Shown piece after piece: positions 33,799 through 45,113 of a DNA stretch of 64,000 bases. This stretch comes from Brachybacterium sp. EE-P12 (GTDB lineage: Bacteria; Actinomycetota; Actinomycetes; Actinomycetales; Dermabacteraceae), in contig NZ_QXCP01000004.1 of NCBI RefSeq assembly GCF_003711805.1, forward strand, positions 744,001-808,000, read 5' to 3'. Position 1 is the first letter of the stretch. Every line of letters starts with the position of its first letter. The notes beneath the pieces were generated by a model. That model saw only the letters and a program-made list of their open reading frames with translations. It was not told the origin of the DNA and made no database searches. The position numbers and the translations under genes were made by a program.

Positions 33799-34284
33799 AT
33801 GCCCCAGACGCTCGACATCCCCGTGCCCGTCCGCTGGACGGATCTGGACGCCTACGGCCATGTGAACAACGCCGCGATGGTGCGGCTGCTGGAGGAGGCG
33901 CGCATCGCCGCCTTCTGGCCCCCGTCCCCCGAGCAGCTCGCCCTCGGCGCGATCCCGCCGCCCGCGGAGCTGCCCGCCGGCGGGGCGGGCTCCGAGCTCG
34001 CCACGGTGATCGCCTCGCAGCGGATCGAGTACCCGCGCCAGCTCGGCCATCGCCGGGACGGGGTGATCGTGCGGCTGTGGCTCTCGCGGATCGGCGGGGC
34101 GAGCCTGACCGCCGACTATCTCGTGCTGACGCGGGACGACCCCGAGGGCGAGGCGCCCTACGCGCGGGCGCGGACGGTGATGGTGATGATCGACGCGGAC
34201 GCCGGGACCCCGGTGCGCCTGCCGCAGGAGCTGCGGGACTCGCTGCAGGCCTTCGCCGGCCCGCCGCTCGCCTTCCGGGACTGA
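33799..34284 (+). CDS. 4-hydroxybenzoyl-CoA thioesterase-like hot-dog protein
   Basis: The protein is 161 aa. VRWTDLDAYGHVNNAAMVRLLEEAR is the catalytic helix-loop of 4HBT/FadM thioesterases, with Asp in the TDLDAYGHVNN motif. The ATG at 33799 is taken from the promoter geometry; an in-frame ATG at 33790 overlaps the -10 hexamer. It probably hydrolyses acyl-CoA thioesters. From recall the mycobacterial counterpart is Rv2475c, in the same order relative to glbO and ettA. Confidence 0.85.
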   Translation: MPQTLDIPVPVRWTDLDAYGHVNNAAMVRLLEEARIAAFWPPSPEQLALGAIPPPAELPAGGAGSELATVIASQRIEYPRQLGHRRDGVIVRLWLSRIGGASLTADYLVLTRDDPEGEAPYARARTVMVMIDADAGTPVRLPQELRDSLQAFAGPPLAFRD

Positions 34285-34316
34285 GCCGGCCGCGGCGGGG
34301 GACCGCTCCGGCTCAG
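34281..34316. terminator. Inverted repeat spanning both convergent stop codons
   Basis: CTGAGCCGG (34281-34289) and CCGGCTCAG (34308-34316) are a perfect 9-bp dyad. Each arm contains the TGA stop of one of the two converging genes. Confidence 0.45.
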
Positions 34317-34750
34317 GAGAGCCGGCCCGGGATCTCCCGGCCCGCCGCGGGCGCCTCGCCGCCGTCGACGGTGTTCAGCAGGGAGTGCGCGGCGCGCTCG
34401 AGATAGTCCCACAGGGTCTGCTCGTGCAGCGGCGGCAGCTCCAGCTCGTCCAGGGCGGTGCGCATGTGCCGCAGCCATGCGTCCCGCGCCGAGGGGGAGA
34501 CGGGGAAGGTCGCGTGGCGGATCCGCAGCCGCGGGTGCCCGCGCTCCTCGCTGTAGGTCCGCGGCCCGCCCCAGTACTGGGCGAGGAAGGTCTCCAGACG
34601 GTGCTTCGCGCCGGTGAGGTCCTCCTCGGGGTACATCGGGCGCAGCAGCGGGTCCTCGGCGACGCCCTCGTAGAACCGCTCGACGAGCCGGGCGAAGGTG
34701 GGCGCGCCGCCGACGGCGTCGTAGAGGCTCTGCTGCTCGGAGGAGGTCAC
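34313..34750 (-). CDS. glbO: Truncated haemoglobin, group II (trHbO)
   Basis: The protein is 145 aa. The GTG at 34750 overlaps the mscS stop (GTGA). The globin 2-on-2 fold is seen in [73 protein letters not shown]: Tyr after FLAQ (B10/CD region YWGGP), the proximal His in [10 protein letters not shown] and the group II WGGP word. It is a haem protein for O2/NO chemistry. From recall it corresponds to Rv2470 in the pepN-glbO region of mycobacteria. About 15 C-terminal residues ([16 protein letters not shown]) are an extra tail. Confidence 0.9.
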   Translation of the reverse strand: MTSSEQQSLYDAVGGAPTFARLVERFYEGVAEDPLLRPMYPEEDLTGAKHRLETFLAQYWGGPRTYSEERGHPRLRIRHATFPVSPSARDAWLRHMRTALDELELPPLHEQTLWDYLERAAHSLLNTVDGGEAPAAGREIPGRLS

Positions 34751-35694
34751 TGGGCCGCCTCGATGAAGCGGGGCATCGCGAAGGAGAGCTGCGAGGCGGC
34801 GAAGCCGGCGCGGATCCGTGCGCGCAGCTCGCGCTCGACGCCCCACTGCTGGCCGGGGACGGTCTGGATCACGACGCGGCGCTGGTAGCGGTTCCCGTCG
34901 ACCGAGAGGATGCCGGAGATCTCGGCGCCGGCGAGGATCGGCTCCTGCCAGCGCGGGTCCGCCGCGAGCTCGGTGGTGACCTGCTCGAGGACCTGGGTGA
35001 CCTTCTCGTCGTCGGCGCCGGCGTCGATGTCCAGGGTGACCACGGCGTTGGAGAAGCCGCGGGCGTAGTTGCCCACCCGGATGATCTCGCCGTTGCGCAC
35101 CGTCCACAGCACCCCGTCCACGCCGCGCACCTGGGTGGCGCGCAGGTTGATCGACTCGACGGTGCCCTCGGCGTACTCGAGGTCGACCCAGTCGCCCACG
35201 GCGACGATGTCCTCGAAGAGCATCACGATGCCGGCGACGACGTCCTTGATGATCGTCTGCGCGCCGATGCCGGCGGCCAGGCCCACCACGCCGAGGCTCG
35301 CGATGACCGGGGCGATGTTCACGCCGATCTCGGAGAGGACCATCATCAGCGCGACGGACCAGATCACGGCGCGCGCGAGGTTGCGGGCCACGTTCGAGAG
35401 CGTCTCCGCGCGCTGCTCGCGGCGCGCCTGGGCGGCCTTCTGCGAGCGGGGATCGCGCTTGATGACGGTGCCGGCGACCGTCGACAGGCGCGAGCCGGAC
35501 TGCACCATCGTGCGGAAGAAGCGACGCAGCAGCCAGCCGGCGAGGACGCTCAGCGCGGTCGCGGCCACCAGGATCACGACGATCTTCACACCGCTCGTGG
35601 CCAGCCATCGCAGCAGCTGGTCGGCGAGGGTGAGGGCCTCGTCGGTGGTCGGCGCGGCGAGCAGGGGATCGAGGTCCAGGGGGTCGTCTTGCAT
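34747..35694 (-). CDS. mscS: Small-conductance mechanosensitive channel (MscS family)
   Basis: The protein is 315 aa. Transmembrane segments: about 35-57 ([21 protein letters not shown]), about 108-125 and the pore helix TM3 at about 130-165 ([25 protein letters not shown]), then the beta domain ([24 protein letters not shown]). The channel opens at the inner membrane under hypo-osmotic tension. The ATG at 35694 follows TATCGT by 7 nt. It is translationally coupled to glbO downstream, an uncommon partner. Confidence 0.92.
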   Translation of the reverse strand: MQDDPLDLDPLLAAPTTDEALTLADQLLRWLATSGVKIVVILVAATALSVLAGWLLRRFFRTMVQSGSRLSTVAGTVIKRDPRSQKAAQARREQRAETLSNVARNLARAVIWSVALMMVLSEIGVNIAPVIASLGVVGLAAGIGAQTIIKDVVAGIVMLFEDIVAVGDWVDLEYAEGTVESINLRATQVRGVDGVLWTVRNGEIIRVGNYARGFSNAVVTLDIDAGADDEKVTQVLEQVTTELAADPRWQEPILAGAEISGILSVDGNRYQRRVVIQTVPGQQWGVERELRARIRAGFAASQLSFAMPRFIEAAQ

Positions 35695-35701
35695 GTCCTC
35701 G

Positions 35702-35707
35702 ACGATA
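35702..35707 (-). promoter_or_regulatory. -10 element of leaderless mscS promoter
   Basis: TATCGT (minus strand) lies 7 nt before the mscS ATG at 35694, directly after the pepN terminator hairpin. Confidence 0.5.
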
Positions 35708-35750
35708 GCCTCGCCCCGCCGCGGTCGTCATGACCGCGGCGGGGCGAGGC
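35708..35750 (-). terminator. pepN terminator hairpin
   Basis: GCCTCGCCCCGCCGCGGTC and its reverse complement form a 19-bp stem with a 5-nt loop, downstream of pepN and upstream of mscS. Confidence 0.7.
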
Positions 35751-35797
35751 TCGTCACCGTGGGACCGGCGGGGACAGGACCGGCCGGGCCCGGCGGC

Positions 35798-38347
<2,550 letters not shown>

Positions 38348-38381
38348 GGGGACCATCCTGCCACCGGCGGGTCCCCGGTGC

Positions 38382-39035
38382 TCACCGTCGGGTGAGGTCC
38401 AGGTCCCAGGTGTAGTGCTCGGGCAGGCGCGGCAGCTCCCAGGTGGGATCCGGGAAGAAGTACTCGTAGCCGGCGGAGAAGGGATAGGTCCACTCGGCGA
38501 TGTGCCGCTCCGCCTCGCGCCCCGCCTCCCGGATCCCTCTGATCTCCTCGCTGCTGAAGTAGCCGGTGCGCTCGGCACCCTCGAGCTCGTCCTCGTCCTT
38601 GTAGTGCCAGTCCCGGCGCGGCAGCACCACCAGGTCGAGCACCAGGTCGCGCGTGCGCACGCCCTCCTCGGTCCGCTCGTAGGGCGTCTCGAGGTTCACG
38701 TAGTAGCAGCCCAGCGAGCCGTCGTCCTTGTAGAACAGCCAGATCGAGTAGGGCTTGTCCGGCAGGCCGATCATGAGGATGCCGTTGCCTGTCCACAGCT
38801 GCTTGGACTGCACGCGGGGAGCGGTGAACATCCCCTCGTCGCCGGCCCGGCGCAGCGCCGCCCCGGATTCGAGCACGGGCAGGAGCACCTCGGTGCCGGG
38901 GGCGATCCACACCACCACGCCGCGGTCGTCGTCGAGCACGACGGTGCCGGGGCGGACGGTGCGGGTGGGGTGCTGTGGGGTGTAGTAGGTCCAGGTCACC
39001 TGGTCGCCGGGCGACCAGCGCGGGGTGGAAGACAT
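38382..39035 (-). CDS. DUF402 domain protein
   Basis: The protein is 217 aa from ATG 39035; an upstream ATG at 39089 would add 18 residues. The DUF402 barrel is visible (WTYYTPQHPTRTVRPGTVVL, YSIWLFYKDDGSLGCYYVNL, TRDLVLDLVVLPRRDW with acidic metal-binding residues). Characterised DUF402 proteins are nucleoside di/triphosphate phosphatases or FomD-like phosphohydrolases; which applies here cannot be told. It may be cotranscribed with pepN (34 bp apart). Confidence 0.82.
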   Translation of the reverse strand: MSSTPRWSPGDQVTWTYYTPQHPTRTVRPGTVVLDDDRGVVVWIAPGTEVLLPVLESGAALRRAGDEGMFTAPRVQSKQLWTGNGILMIGLPDKPYSIWLFYKDDGSLGCYYVNLETPYERTEEGVRTRDLVLDLVVLPRRDWHYKDEDELEGAERTGYFSSEEIRGIREAGREAERHIAEWTYPFSAGYEYFFPDPTWELPRLPEHYTWDLDLTRR

Positions 39036-39191
39036 GGTGGTGATCCCGGCCGGATCGGCCTCCGCGGACGCCCCGTACCGACCGGCCACCGGGCCGGGGC
39101 TGCGCTGCCCGTGGAGGGGTAGGCGTATGGGGCGACCATACCGCCTCGATCCCGTCGGCCGGTGCGGCGCGCCGCACCGGCCGTGCGGGCC

Positions 39192-41039
39192 TCAGCCCGA
39201 CCAGGCCTCCCACAGTCGGGCGTAGTCCCCGCCGAGGGTGATGAGCTGCTCGTGCGTGCCCTGCTCGACGACCGCGCCGTCGGCCATCACCAGGATCCGG
39301 TCGGCGACCCGGGCCTGGGAGAGGCGGTGGGCGACGATGATCGTGGTGCGGCCGCGCGCGACCTCGAGGGCGGCCCGCTCGAGCACGCGCGCCCCGGAGG
39401 AGCCCTCGTCGGCCGTGGCCTCGTCGAGGATCAGCACCGCCGGGTCCTGCAGCGAGACCCGGGCGAGGGCCAGCTGCTGGGACTGCTCGGCGGTGAGCCG
39501 CTCGCCCTTCTCGCCCACCTCGGTGTCCAGGCCGCGCGGCAGGCGGTCCACCCAGGCGAGCGCCTCCACCCGGGCGAGCGCCACGCGCAGCAGCTCGTCG
39601 GAGGCGTCGGGGGCGGCCAGCTGCAGGTCCTCCCGCAGCGTGCCGCGGAAGACGTGCACGTCCTGGGAGACGATCGAGGCGTGGCGGCGGATCGACTCGA
39701 GATCCGCCGCGGCGAGGTCCGCGCCGCCGTGCAGCACCCGGCCGTGGCGCGGCGCGAGGGTGCCTGCGAGGATCGCGGCGAGCGTGGACTTGCCCGCCCC
39801 GGAGGCGCCGACGAGGGACACCGTCTCCCCGGGCGCGATCTCGAGGTCCAGCGGGCGCAGCACGATCCGCTCCCGGCCGTCGGCGTCCTCGCCGTAGGCG
39901 TGGGAGACCTGATCGAGGCGGATCGAGGCGTCAGCCGGCACCTGGTCCCCGGGGGAGACGGCCGGGTCGATCGAGGTGATCACCCCGACCATCCTCGCGA
40001 GACTCGCGAGCGCCGACTGGACCTCGTCGAGGTTGAAGATGACCGCCATCATCGGCCAGAACAGGGTCACCAGGTACACCGCCGCCGCGGTGACCAGCCC
40101 GACCGGCGCGGTCCCCGTCTGCACCAGTACGAAGCCGACGCCGACCACCATCGCCAGCGCCAGGTTCTCGGGCACGTTCAGGCCCATCACCAGGCGGCTC
40201 ACCAGGCGCATGACGCGCATGTTCAGCAGCGCCGCGGTCTCCGAGAGCACCGCCACGTGCCGGGTCTCGCGCCGCTCGATGCCGTAGGCGTGCACGGTGG
40301 GGATGCCGTGGATCGCCGAGAGCAGACCCTGGGCGCGGGCGCCCATCGCGATCCGCTCCCGGCGGTAGATCGGTCCGGTGCGGCGCAGGTACCAGATCGC
40401 GGCCAGCACGTACATCGGCACGATGATCACGACCATCAGCAGCAGCCACGGCGAGAGGGTCGCCATGCCGCCGAGCGTGATCAGCACCAGGAAGCCGAGC
40501 TGGATGAGGTTCGGGACGAGGTTGTTCACCGCGCGGGCGGCGACGTCCACGTCGTCGGCGACGCGGGAGAGGGCGTCGCCGATCCCGGTGCGCTCCATCG
40601 TCTGCGCGGGCAGGTCCAGGGCTCGGTCGATCACGTCCTCGCGCATCGAGGCGAGGATCCGCTGGCCGAGCGCGGAGATCATCGACCATCCCGCCGCCAT
40701 CAGCACGGCCTGGACGATCCCGACGCCCAGGATCCGCAGCCCCAGCGACCACACCTCGGCGCTCGAGCCGCCGCCGGCGACCACGTCCACGGCGGAGCCG
40801 ATGAGCCGGGGCAGGATCGCGGCGGCGACCGCGCCGCCGACGGTGATCAGCAGCGTCGCCGTGGTGGACAGCCAGTGCTCCCGCAGCCGCGCGAGCATGA
40901 AGCGCAGCGAGGCGCCGGGGCCCGCGATGGGCAGCAGCTGGGCGTGCTCGGCCAGCTGCCGCCGTGCGGTCGTGTCGTCGCCGAGGACCTCCTCGAGCGG
41001 ACGGTCCCAGTCCAGGCCGGGCGTGTCCCGAGCGCTCAT
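39192..41039 (-). CDS. ABC exporter half-transporter with catalytic ATP site (subunit 2)
   Basis: The protein is 615 aa, coupled by ATGA overlap to the upstream ABC gene. Six transmembrane helices fill about residues 45-330 (TTATLLITVGGAVAAAILP, LILITLGGM-type segments, LALAMVVGVGFVLVQTG). The ATPase domain has a good Walker A (LVGASGAGKSTLA), Walker B with catalytic Glu (AVLILDEATADEG) and H-loop (VAHRLSQ), but its signature is LTAEQSQQLALAR instead of LSGGQ. With the neighbour it forms an asymmetric heterodimer of the multidrug/lipid exporter type with a single working ATP site. The substrate is unknown. Confidence 0.88.
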   Translation of the reverse strand: MSARDTPGLDWDRPLEEVLGDDTTARRQLAEHAQLLPIAGPGASLRFMLARLREHWLSTTATLLITVGGAVAAAILPRLIGSAVDVVAGGGSSAEVWSLGLRILGVGIVQAVLMAAGWSMISALGQRILASMREDVIDRALDLPAQTMERTGIGDALSRVADDVDVAARAVNNLVPNLIQLGFLVLITLGGMATLSPWLLLMVVIIVPMYVLAAIWYLRRTGPIYRRERIAMGARAQGLLSAIHGIPTVHAYGIERRETRHVAVLSETAALLNMRVMRLVSRLVMGLNVPENLALAMVVGVGFVLVQTGTAPVGLVTAAAVYLVTLFWPMMAVIFNLDEVQSALASLARMVGVITSIDPAVSPGDQVPADASIRLDQVSHAYGEDADGRERIVLRPLDLEIAPGETVSLVGASGAGKSTLAAILAGTLAPRHGRVLHGGADLAAADLESIRRHASIVSQDVHVFRGTLREDLQLAAPDASDELLRVALARVEALAWVDRLPRGLDTEVGEKGERLTAEQSQQLALARVSLQDPAVLILDEATADEGSSGARVLERAALEVARGRTTIIVAHRLSQARVADRILVMADGAVVEQGTHEQLITLGGDYARLWEAWSG

Positions 41040-42799
41040 CGCCGCACCACCTCCCGGTACTGCTCGTGCCCCATCAGATCGGTGTGCTCCCCCTCGGCCG
41101 TGATCCGCCCGTCGCGGACGAAGACCACCCGGTCCGCGGCCTGCAGCAGCGCCGGGGCGCGGGTGACCAGGAGGGTCGCCCGGTCGGTGCGGTGCCTCGC
41201 CGCGACCAGCGCCTCGGCGATGTTCTGCTCGGTCACGGCGTCGACCGCGGTGGTCGGGTCGTGCAGCACGAGCACGGGCGCGTCCGCGGCGACCGCGCGG
41301 GCCAGTGCGATGCGCTGCCGCTGGCCGCCGGAGAGGTTCGCGCCGCGGTCCAGGATCCGGGTGTCGTAGCCCTCGGGCAGGATCCGCAGCAGGTCCTCGG
41401 CCCCGGCGGCGTGCAGGGCCGCATCGGCCCAGGCGTCGTCCCCGTCGTCCACGCCGCCCTGCTCGGGGGCGCGGGTGGCGAGCTGCTCGCGCAGGCTGCC
41501 GTCGAAGAGGTCCACGACGTGCGGCTCGACGAGGAGGTCTGCCCGCAGCCGCAGCCGGCCCTCGGGCGTGATCGCGGTGGTGCCCACCCGTGCGCCGGCG
41601 TCGACGCGGCCGCTGACCGCGTCGATCACGTCCGCGGCGTCGGCCGGGTCGGCGCAGGCCAGCGCCACGACCTCGCCGTCGGCGACGGACAGCAGCGGCA
41701 GGTGCAGCCCGCCGGCCGCGCCGCGCCGGCCCAGGCCCTGCTGGCCGCGGTCGTCGCGCCGGGTGGTCAGCACGTCCAGGCCCAGCTCGGGGTCGTCGAC
41801 CGTGCGGCCGAGGTCGGTGTAGAGGTCGCGCACGCGCCGCGCCGAGGTGGACATCCCCGCCCACCACACGGGCGCTCCGGAGAGGCCCTGCAGCATCCCC
41901 ATGACGTAGCGGGCCACGCCCACCACGGCGATGAGCACGCCGAGGGACAGGGCGCCGTCCAGGGTCCGCAGGGAGGCGAGCACCACGACCGCGGTGAGCA
42001 TCGTCCCGGTCACGAGCGTCGTGAGCCCCGAGGAGAGGCCCGAGTAGCGGGCGTTGACCAGCGCGGCGTCCAGCGCGACGCGGGAGCGCCGGCGGTAGGT
42101 GGCCCGTGCCCGGCTCTGCACGCCCAGGCCCTGCAGCACGCGCAGGCCGTGCACGAGGTCCGTCGCGGTCGCGGCGGCCTCGGCGGCCTGGGACTGCTGA
42201 TCGTCGTAGCGCGCCGACAGCGTCGGCGTGATCACCCAGATCACCACCACCATCACCACGATGCCGAGCAGCATCGCGATCCCCAGCCACAGGTCCATCG
42301 CGGCGAGATAGGCGGTCGCGCCGAGCACGGCGAGGACGGAGGGGATCACCCACGGGACCATGTCCATGACGTCGGAAGCCTTGTCCGCATCCGAGGTCGC
42401 GATCGAGAGCACCTCCCCGGCCGGTCGGCGCACCGTGCGCGAGCGAGGGTCGAGCACCGCGCCGGTCAGGCCCACTCGCAGCCGGTGCCGCTGGTACATG
42501 ACCGCCTTCTGCGAGAGCAGGAAGGTCCACACCCACAGCAGCACCCCGAGCACGCGCAGCAGGATCAGCCCCGCCGCGCCCAGCACCGTCAGGGGCAGGT
42601 CGCCGGCGAGGATGCCGCGGTCGATGATGAGGCCCAGCACGATCGGCATGAGCATCTCGACGCCCTCGGACACGGTCGCCAGCGGCAGGATGATCGCGAG
42701 GTCACGGCGGTGGTCGCGCAGGATCGAGCGCAGCACGCCGGGGGCGGGGCGCGCTGCGGAGGAGGTCGCCGCGGACGCGGCGGAGGAGGAGAGGGGCAC
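41036..42799 (-). CDS. ABC exporter half-transporter with degenerate ATP site (subunit 1)
   Basis: The protein is 587 aa from GTG 42799 (VPLSSSAAS), GGGGAGGG upstream; an ATG at 42835 is possible. Six transmembrane helices lie in about residues 30-310. The ATPase domain has no Walker A: where GxxGxGK(S/T) is expected it reads LACADPADAADV. Walker B lacks the catalytic Glu (VLVLHDPTTAVD). The signature LSGGQRQRIALARA is canonical. This is exactly complementary to the partner: the canonical signature here would complete the intact Walker site there. A substrate cannot be predicted. The pair is inserted between DUF402 and the Rv2466c-like gene compared with mycobacteria. Confidence 0.88.
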   Translation of the reverse strand: MPLSSSAASAATSSAARPAPGVLRSILRDHRRDLAIILPLATVSEGVEMLMPIVLGLIIDRGILAGDLPLTVLGAAGLILLRVLGVLLWVWTFLLSQKAVMYQRHRLRVGLTGAVLDPRSRTVRRPAGEVLSIATSDADKASDVMDMVPWVIPSVLAVLGATAYLAAMDLWLGIAMLLGIVVMVVVIWVITPTLSARYDDQQSQAAEAAATATDLVHGLRVLQGLGVQSRARATYRRRSRVALDAALVNARYSGLSSGLTTLVTGTMLTAVVVLASLRTLDGALSLGVLIAVVGVARYVMGMLQGLSGAPVWWAGMSTSARRVRDLYTDLGRTVDDPELGLDVLTTRRDDRGQQGLGRRGAAGGLHLPLLSVADGEVVALACADPADAADVIDAVSGRVDAGARVGTTAITPEGRLRLRADLLVEPHVVDLFDGSLREQLATRAPEQGGVDDGDDAWADAALHAAGAEDLLRILPEGYDTRILDRGANLSGGQRQRIALARAVAADAPVLVLHDPTTAVDAVTEQNIAEALVAARHRTDRATLLVTRAPALLQAADRVVFVRDGRITAEGEHTDLMGHEQYREVVRR

Positions 42800-42926
42800 T
42801 CGTCCGATCCAACCCTCCCCGGCCCCGGGGTGCAACGTGTTTTCCCGGGCCGTGACCGGTCAGGCGCACTCCGCCCGCGCCGGTGCGACAATGGGGGCTC
42901 GTCCGTCCCCGATCCGAGGAGAATCC

Positions 42927-43547
42927 GTGAGCGCCCGTCGCGTGGAGCTGTTCGTCGACCCCGTCTGCCCGTACGCGTGGATGACCAGCCGCTGGCTGCT
43001 CCATGCCGCGCAGGTGCGCGAGGTGGAGCCCGTCTACTCGGTGATGTCGCTGTCCGTCCTGAACGAGGGGCGCGACGTGGACGCCGGCTACCGGGAGATG
43101 CTCGACGACTCCTGGGGACCGGCCCGGCTCGCTGTCGCGATCGACCGTGCCGAGGGGAACGAGGCCTTCGCGCGCTGGTACACCGCCTGGGGCGAGCGCT
43201 TCCACGTCGGGGGCGAGAACGAGGACCGCCGCGCCACCGCGATCGCGGCGCTCGCCGACGCCGACCTGCCGGCCTCCCTCATCGACGCGTACGCCCCGGT
43301 CGCCGGCGACGAGACCGACCTCGCGCTGCGCGCCTCGCACGAGGGCGCGATCTCCCGCGTCGGCGACGACGTGGGCACGCCGGTGATCTCCTTCGGCGAG
43401 GGCACCGCGTACTTCGGCCCCGTCGTCTCCCCGGCCCCGCGCGGCGAGGAGGCGGGCAAGCTGCTCGACGCCCTCGCTGCCCTCGCCTCGATCGACGGCT
43501 TCTACGAGCTCAAGCGCTCCCGCACCGGCGGCGTCGACCTCAGCTGA
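42927..43547 (+). CDS. DsbA-fold protein, Rv2466c-like (mycothiol-dependent nitroreductase family)
   Basis: The protein is 206 aa with a GTG start and GAGGAG 5-10 nt upstream. The thioredoxin/DsbA fold opens ELFVDPVCPYAWMTSRWLL, matching the Rv2466c family, and has the cis-Pro loop DDVGTPVISF. In Rv2466c the active site is CPWC; here it is CPYA, so only the nucleophilic Cys remains. Rv2466c reduces substrates with mycothiol. A single-Cys version would work by a monothiol mechanism. It begins the conserved group Rv2466c-rpiB-nei. Confidence 0.85.
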   Translation: MSARRVELFVDPVCPYAWMTSRWLLHAAQVREVEPVYSVMSLSVLNEGRDVDAGYREMLDDSWGPARLAVAIDRAEGNEAFARWYTAWGERFHVGGENEDRRATAIAALADADLPASLIDAYAPVAGDETDLALRASHEGAISRVGDDVGTPVISFGEGTAYFGPVVSPAPRGEEAGKLLDALAALASIDGFYELKRSRTGGVDLS

Positions 43548-43582
43548 CCCCTACCCCCTCACGACAGGAAGACATCCACGAC

Positions 43583-44071
43583 ATGCGAGTGCACATCGGC
43601 ACCGATCACGCCGGCTTCGAGCTGAAGAACCGCCTGGTGGCGCAGCTGGAGAAGAAGGGCCACGAGGTCACCGACCACGGCGCCCACGAGTACGACGCGC
43701 TGGACGACTACCCGCCCTTCTGCACCGACGTCGGCGAGGCGGTCGTCGCCCAGCCCGGCTCGCTCGGCATCGTGATCGGCGGCTCCGGCAACGGCGAGCA
43801 GATCGCGGCGAACAAGGTCGCCGGGGTGCGGGCAGCGCTGGTGTGGAACGAGGAGACCGCGCGCCTGGCCCGCGAGCACAACGACGCGAACGTGATCTCC
43901 GTCGGCGCGCGCCAGCACTCCGAGGAGGAGCTGGAGGCGCTGATCGACCTGTTCCTCGCCGAGCCGTTCTCCGGCGAGGAGCGCCACCAGCGCCGCATCG
44001 ACCTGGTCGCCCGGTACGAGACGACCGGCGGCTACACGGAGGGCCAGGGCACCGGCGCCGACGCGCGCTGA
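43583..44071 (+). CDS. rpiB: Ribose-5-phosphate isomerase B
   Basis: The protein is 162 aa with GGAAG upstream. RpiB motifs: VHIGTDHAGFELKNRL (Asp-His phosphate-binding) near the start, GIVIGGSGNGEQIAANKV, and ALVWNEETARLAREHNDANV. In actinobacterial RpiB a Glu replaces the Cys base of the Escherichia coli enzyme; GGSGNGEQ carries that Glu. It interconverts ribose-5-phosphate and ribulose-5-phosphate in the pentose phosphate pathway. Its TGA overlaps the next gene ATG by one base. Confidence 0.94.
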   Translation: MRVHIGTDHAGFELKNRLVAQLEKKGHEVTDHGAHEYDALDDYPPFCTDVGEAVVAQPGSLGIVIGGSGNGEQIAANKVAGVRAALVWNEETARLAREHNDANVISVGARQHSEEELEALIDLFLAEPFSGEERHQRRIDLVARYETTGGYTEGQGTGADAR

Positions 44072-45102
44072 TGCCCGAGGGCCACACCGTCCACCGGCTC
44101 GCCGCCGCGTTCGCGCGAGGTTTCGGCGGCCAGCGGGTGCGCACCTCGAGCCCGCAGGGACGCTTCAGCGACGCCGCAGCGCTCGACGGCTCCGTGCTGC
44201 TCGGCGCCGAGGCGGTGGGCAAGCATCTGTTCCTGCCCTTCGCGCCCTCGGCCGAGATCGACCCGGCCGACCCCGCGGTCCGGCACGTCCACGTCCACCT
44301 GGGCCTGTACGGCTCCTGGACCTTCGCGGGCGAGCCCGGCTTCGTCGACGCCCACGCGATCGGCGCCCCGCGGCTGCGCGTCGGCGAGCGGGAGGAGGCG
44401 ATCTCCGAGCAGGCGGACTGGCGGCGGATCGTGCCGCGCGAGACGGTGCGCCTGCGCATCGCCGGCCCCCGCGGCCTCGCCGATCTCACCGGCCCCACGG
44501 CCTGCGAGGTGCTGGACGCGGAGGGGCGGCAGCGGGTGCTGGACCGGCTCGGCCCGGACCCGCTGCGCCCGGACCCCGACGGCTCCGCGCGGCGCCGCTT
44601 CGTCGAGGGGATCCGGCGCTCCCGCAGCACGATCGGCGCGCTGCTGATGGATCAGAAGGTCGTCGCCGGGATCGGGAACATCTACCGCGCCGAGCTGCTG
44701 TTCCGGGCGAGGCTGGATCCCTTCGTGCCCGGGCGCGATCTCACCGCCGGGATGTGCGAGGAGATGTGGGAGGACCTCGTCGCGCTGATGGCCTACGGGG
44801 CGCGGACGGGGCGGATCGTCACCACCCAGCCCGAGCACCGGCAGATCGAGGCGCGGATCGTCGAGCGCTCCCGCGGCACCCGCCAGAACGGGGACGAGGA
44901 CCCGGACGTGGTGCCCCGCGAGGAGTCGTTCTACGTCTACCACCGACAGACCCTGCCCTGCCGCCTGTGCGGCACGACGGTGCGCTCCGGCGAGATCACG
45001 GCGCGCACCGTGTTCTGGTGCCCGCGCTGCCAGCGGGTGCGCAGCCGCCGCGCGGGCTGGACCCGCGAGAACCCCGCCGCGCCCTGGGCGCTCGAGGTCT
45101 GA
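44071..45102 (+). CDS. nei: Fpg/Nei family DNA glycosylase (endonuclease VIII-like)
   Basis: The protein is 343 aa. The N-terminus MPEGHTVHRLAAAF supplies the catalytic Pro2-Glu3. The helix-two-turn-helix is in LLMDQKVVAGIGNIYRAELLF. The C-terminal zinc finger CRLCGTTVRSGEI...FWCPRC has four Cys. It excises oxidised bases and nicks by beta/delta elimination. The MPEGH start (His rather than Leu/Val at position 5) is as in the actinobacterial Nei branch (Rv2464c). A C-terminal tail after the zinc finger (RSRRAGWTRENPA) is extra. Confidence 0.92.
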   Translation: MPEGHTVHRLAAAFARGFGGQRVRTSSPQGRFSDAAALDGSVLLGAEAVGKHLFLPFAPSAEIDPADPAVRHVHVHLGLYGSWTFAGEPGFVDAHAIGAPRLRVGEREEAISEQADWRRIVPRETVRLRIAGPRGLADLTGPTACEVLDAEGRQRVLDRLGPDPLRPDPDGSARRRFVEGIRRSRSTIGALLMDQKVVAGIGNIYRAELLFRARLDPFVPGRDLTAGMCEEMWEDLVALMAYGARTGRIVTTQPEHRQIEARIVERSRGTRQNGDEDPDVVPREESFYVYHRQTLPCRLCGTTVRSGEITARTVFWCPRCQRVRSRRAGWTRENPAAPWALEV

Positions 45103-45113
45103 TACGGCCCGTG

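Noticed and set aside
39192..42536. Single 1114-residue fused ABC protein
   Set aside because: The upstream part is the other subunit read in a wrong frame; the real start is at 41039, overlapping the true upstream stop.
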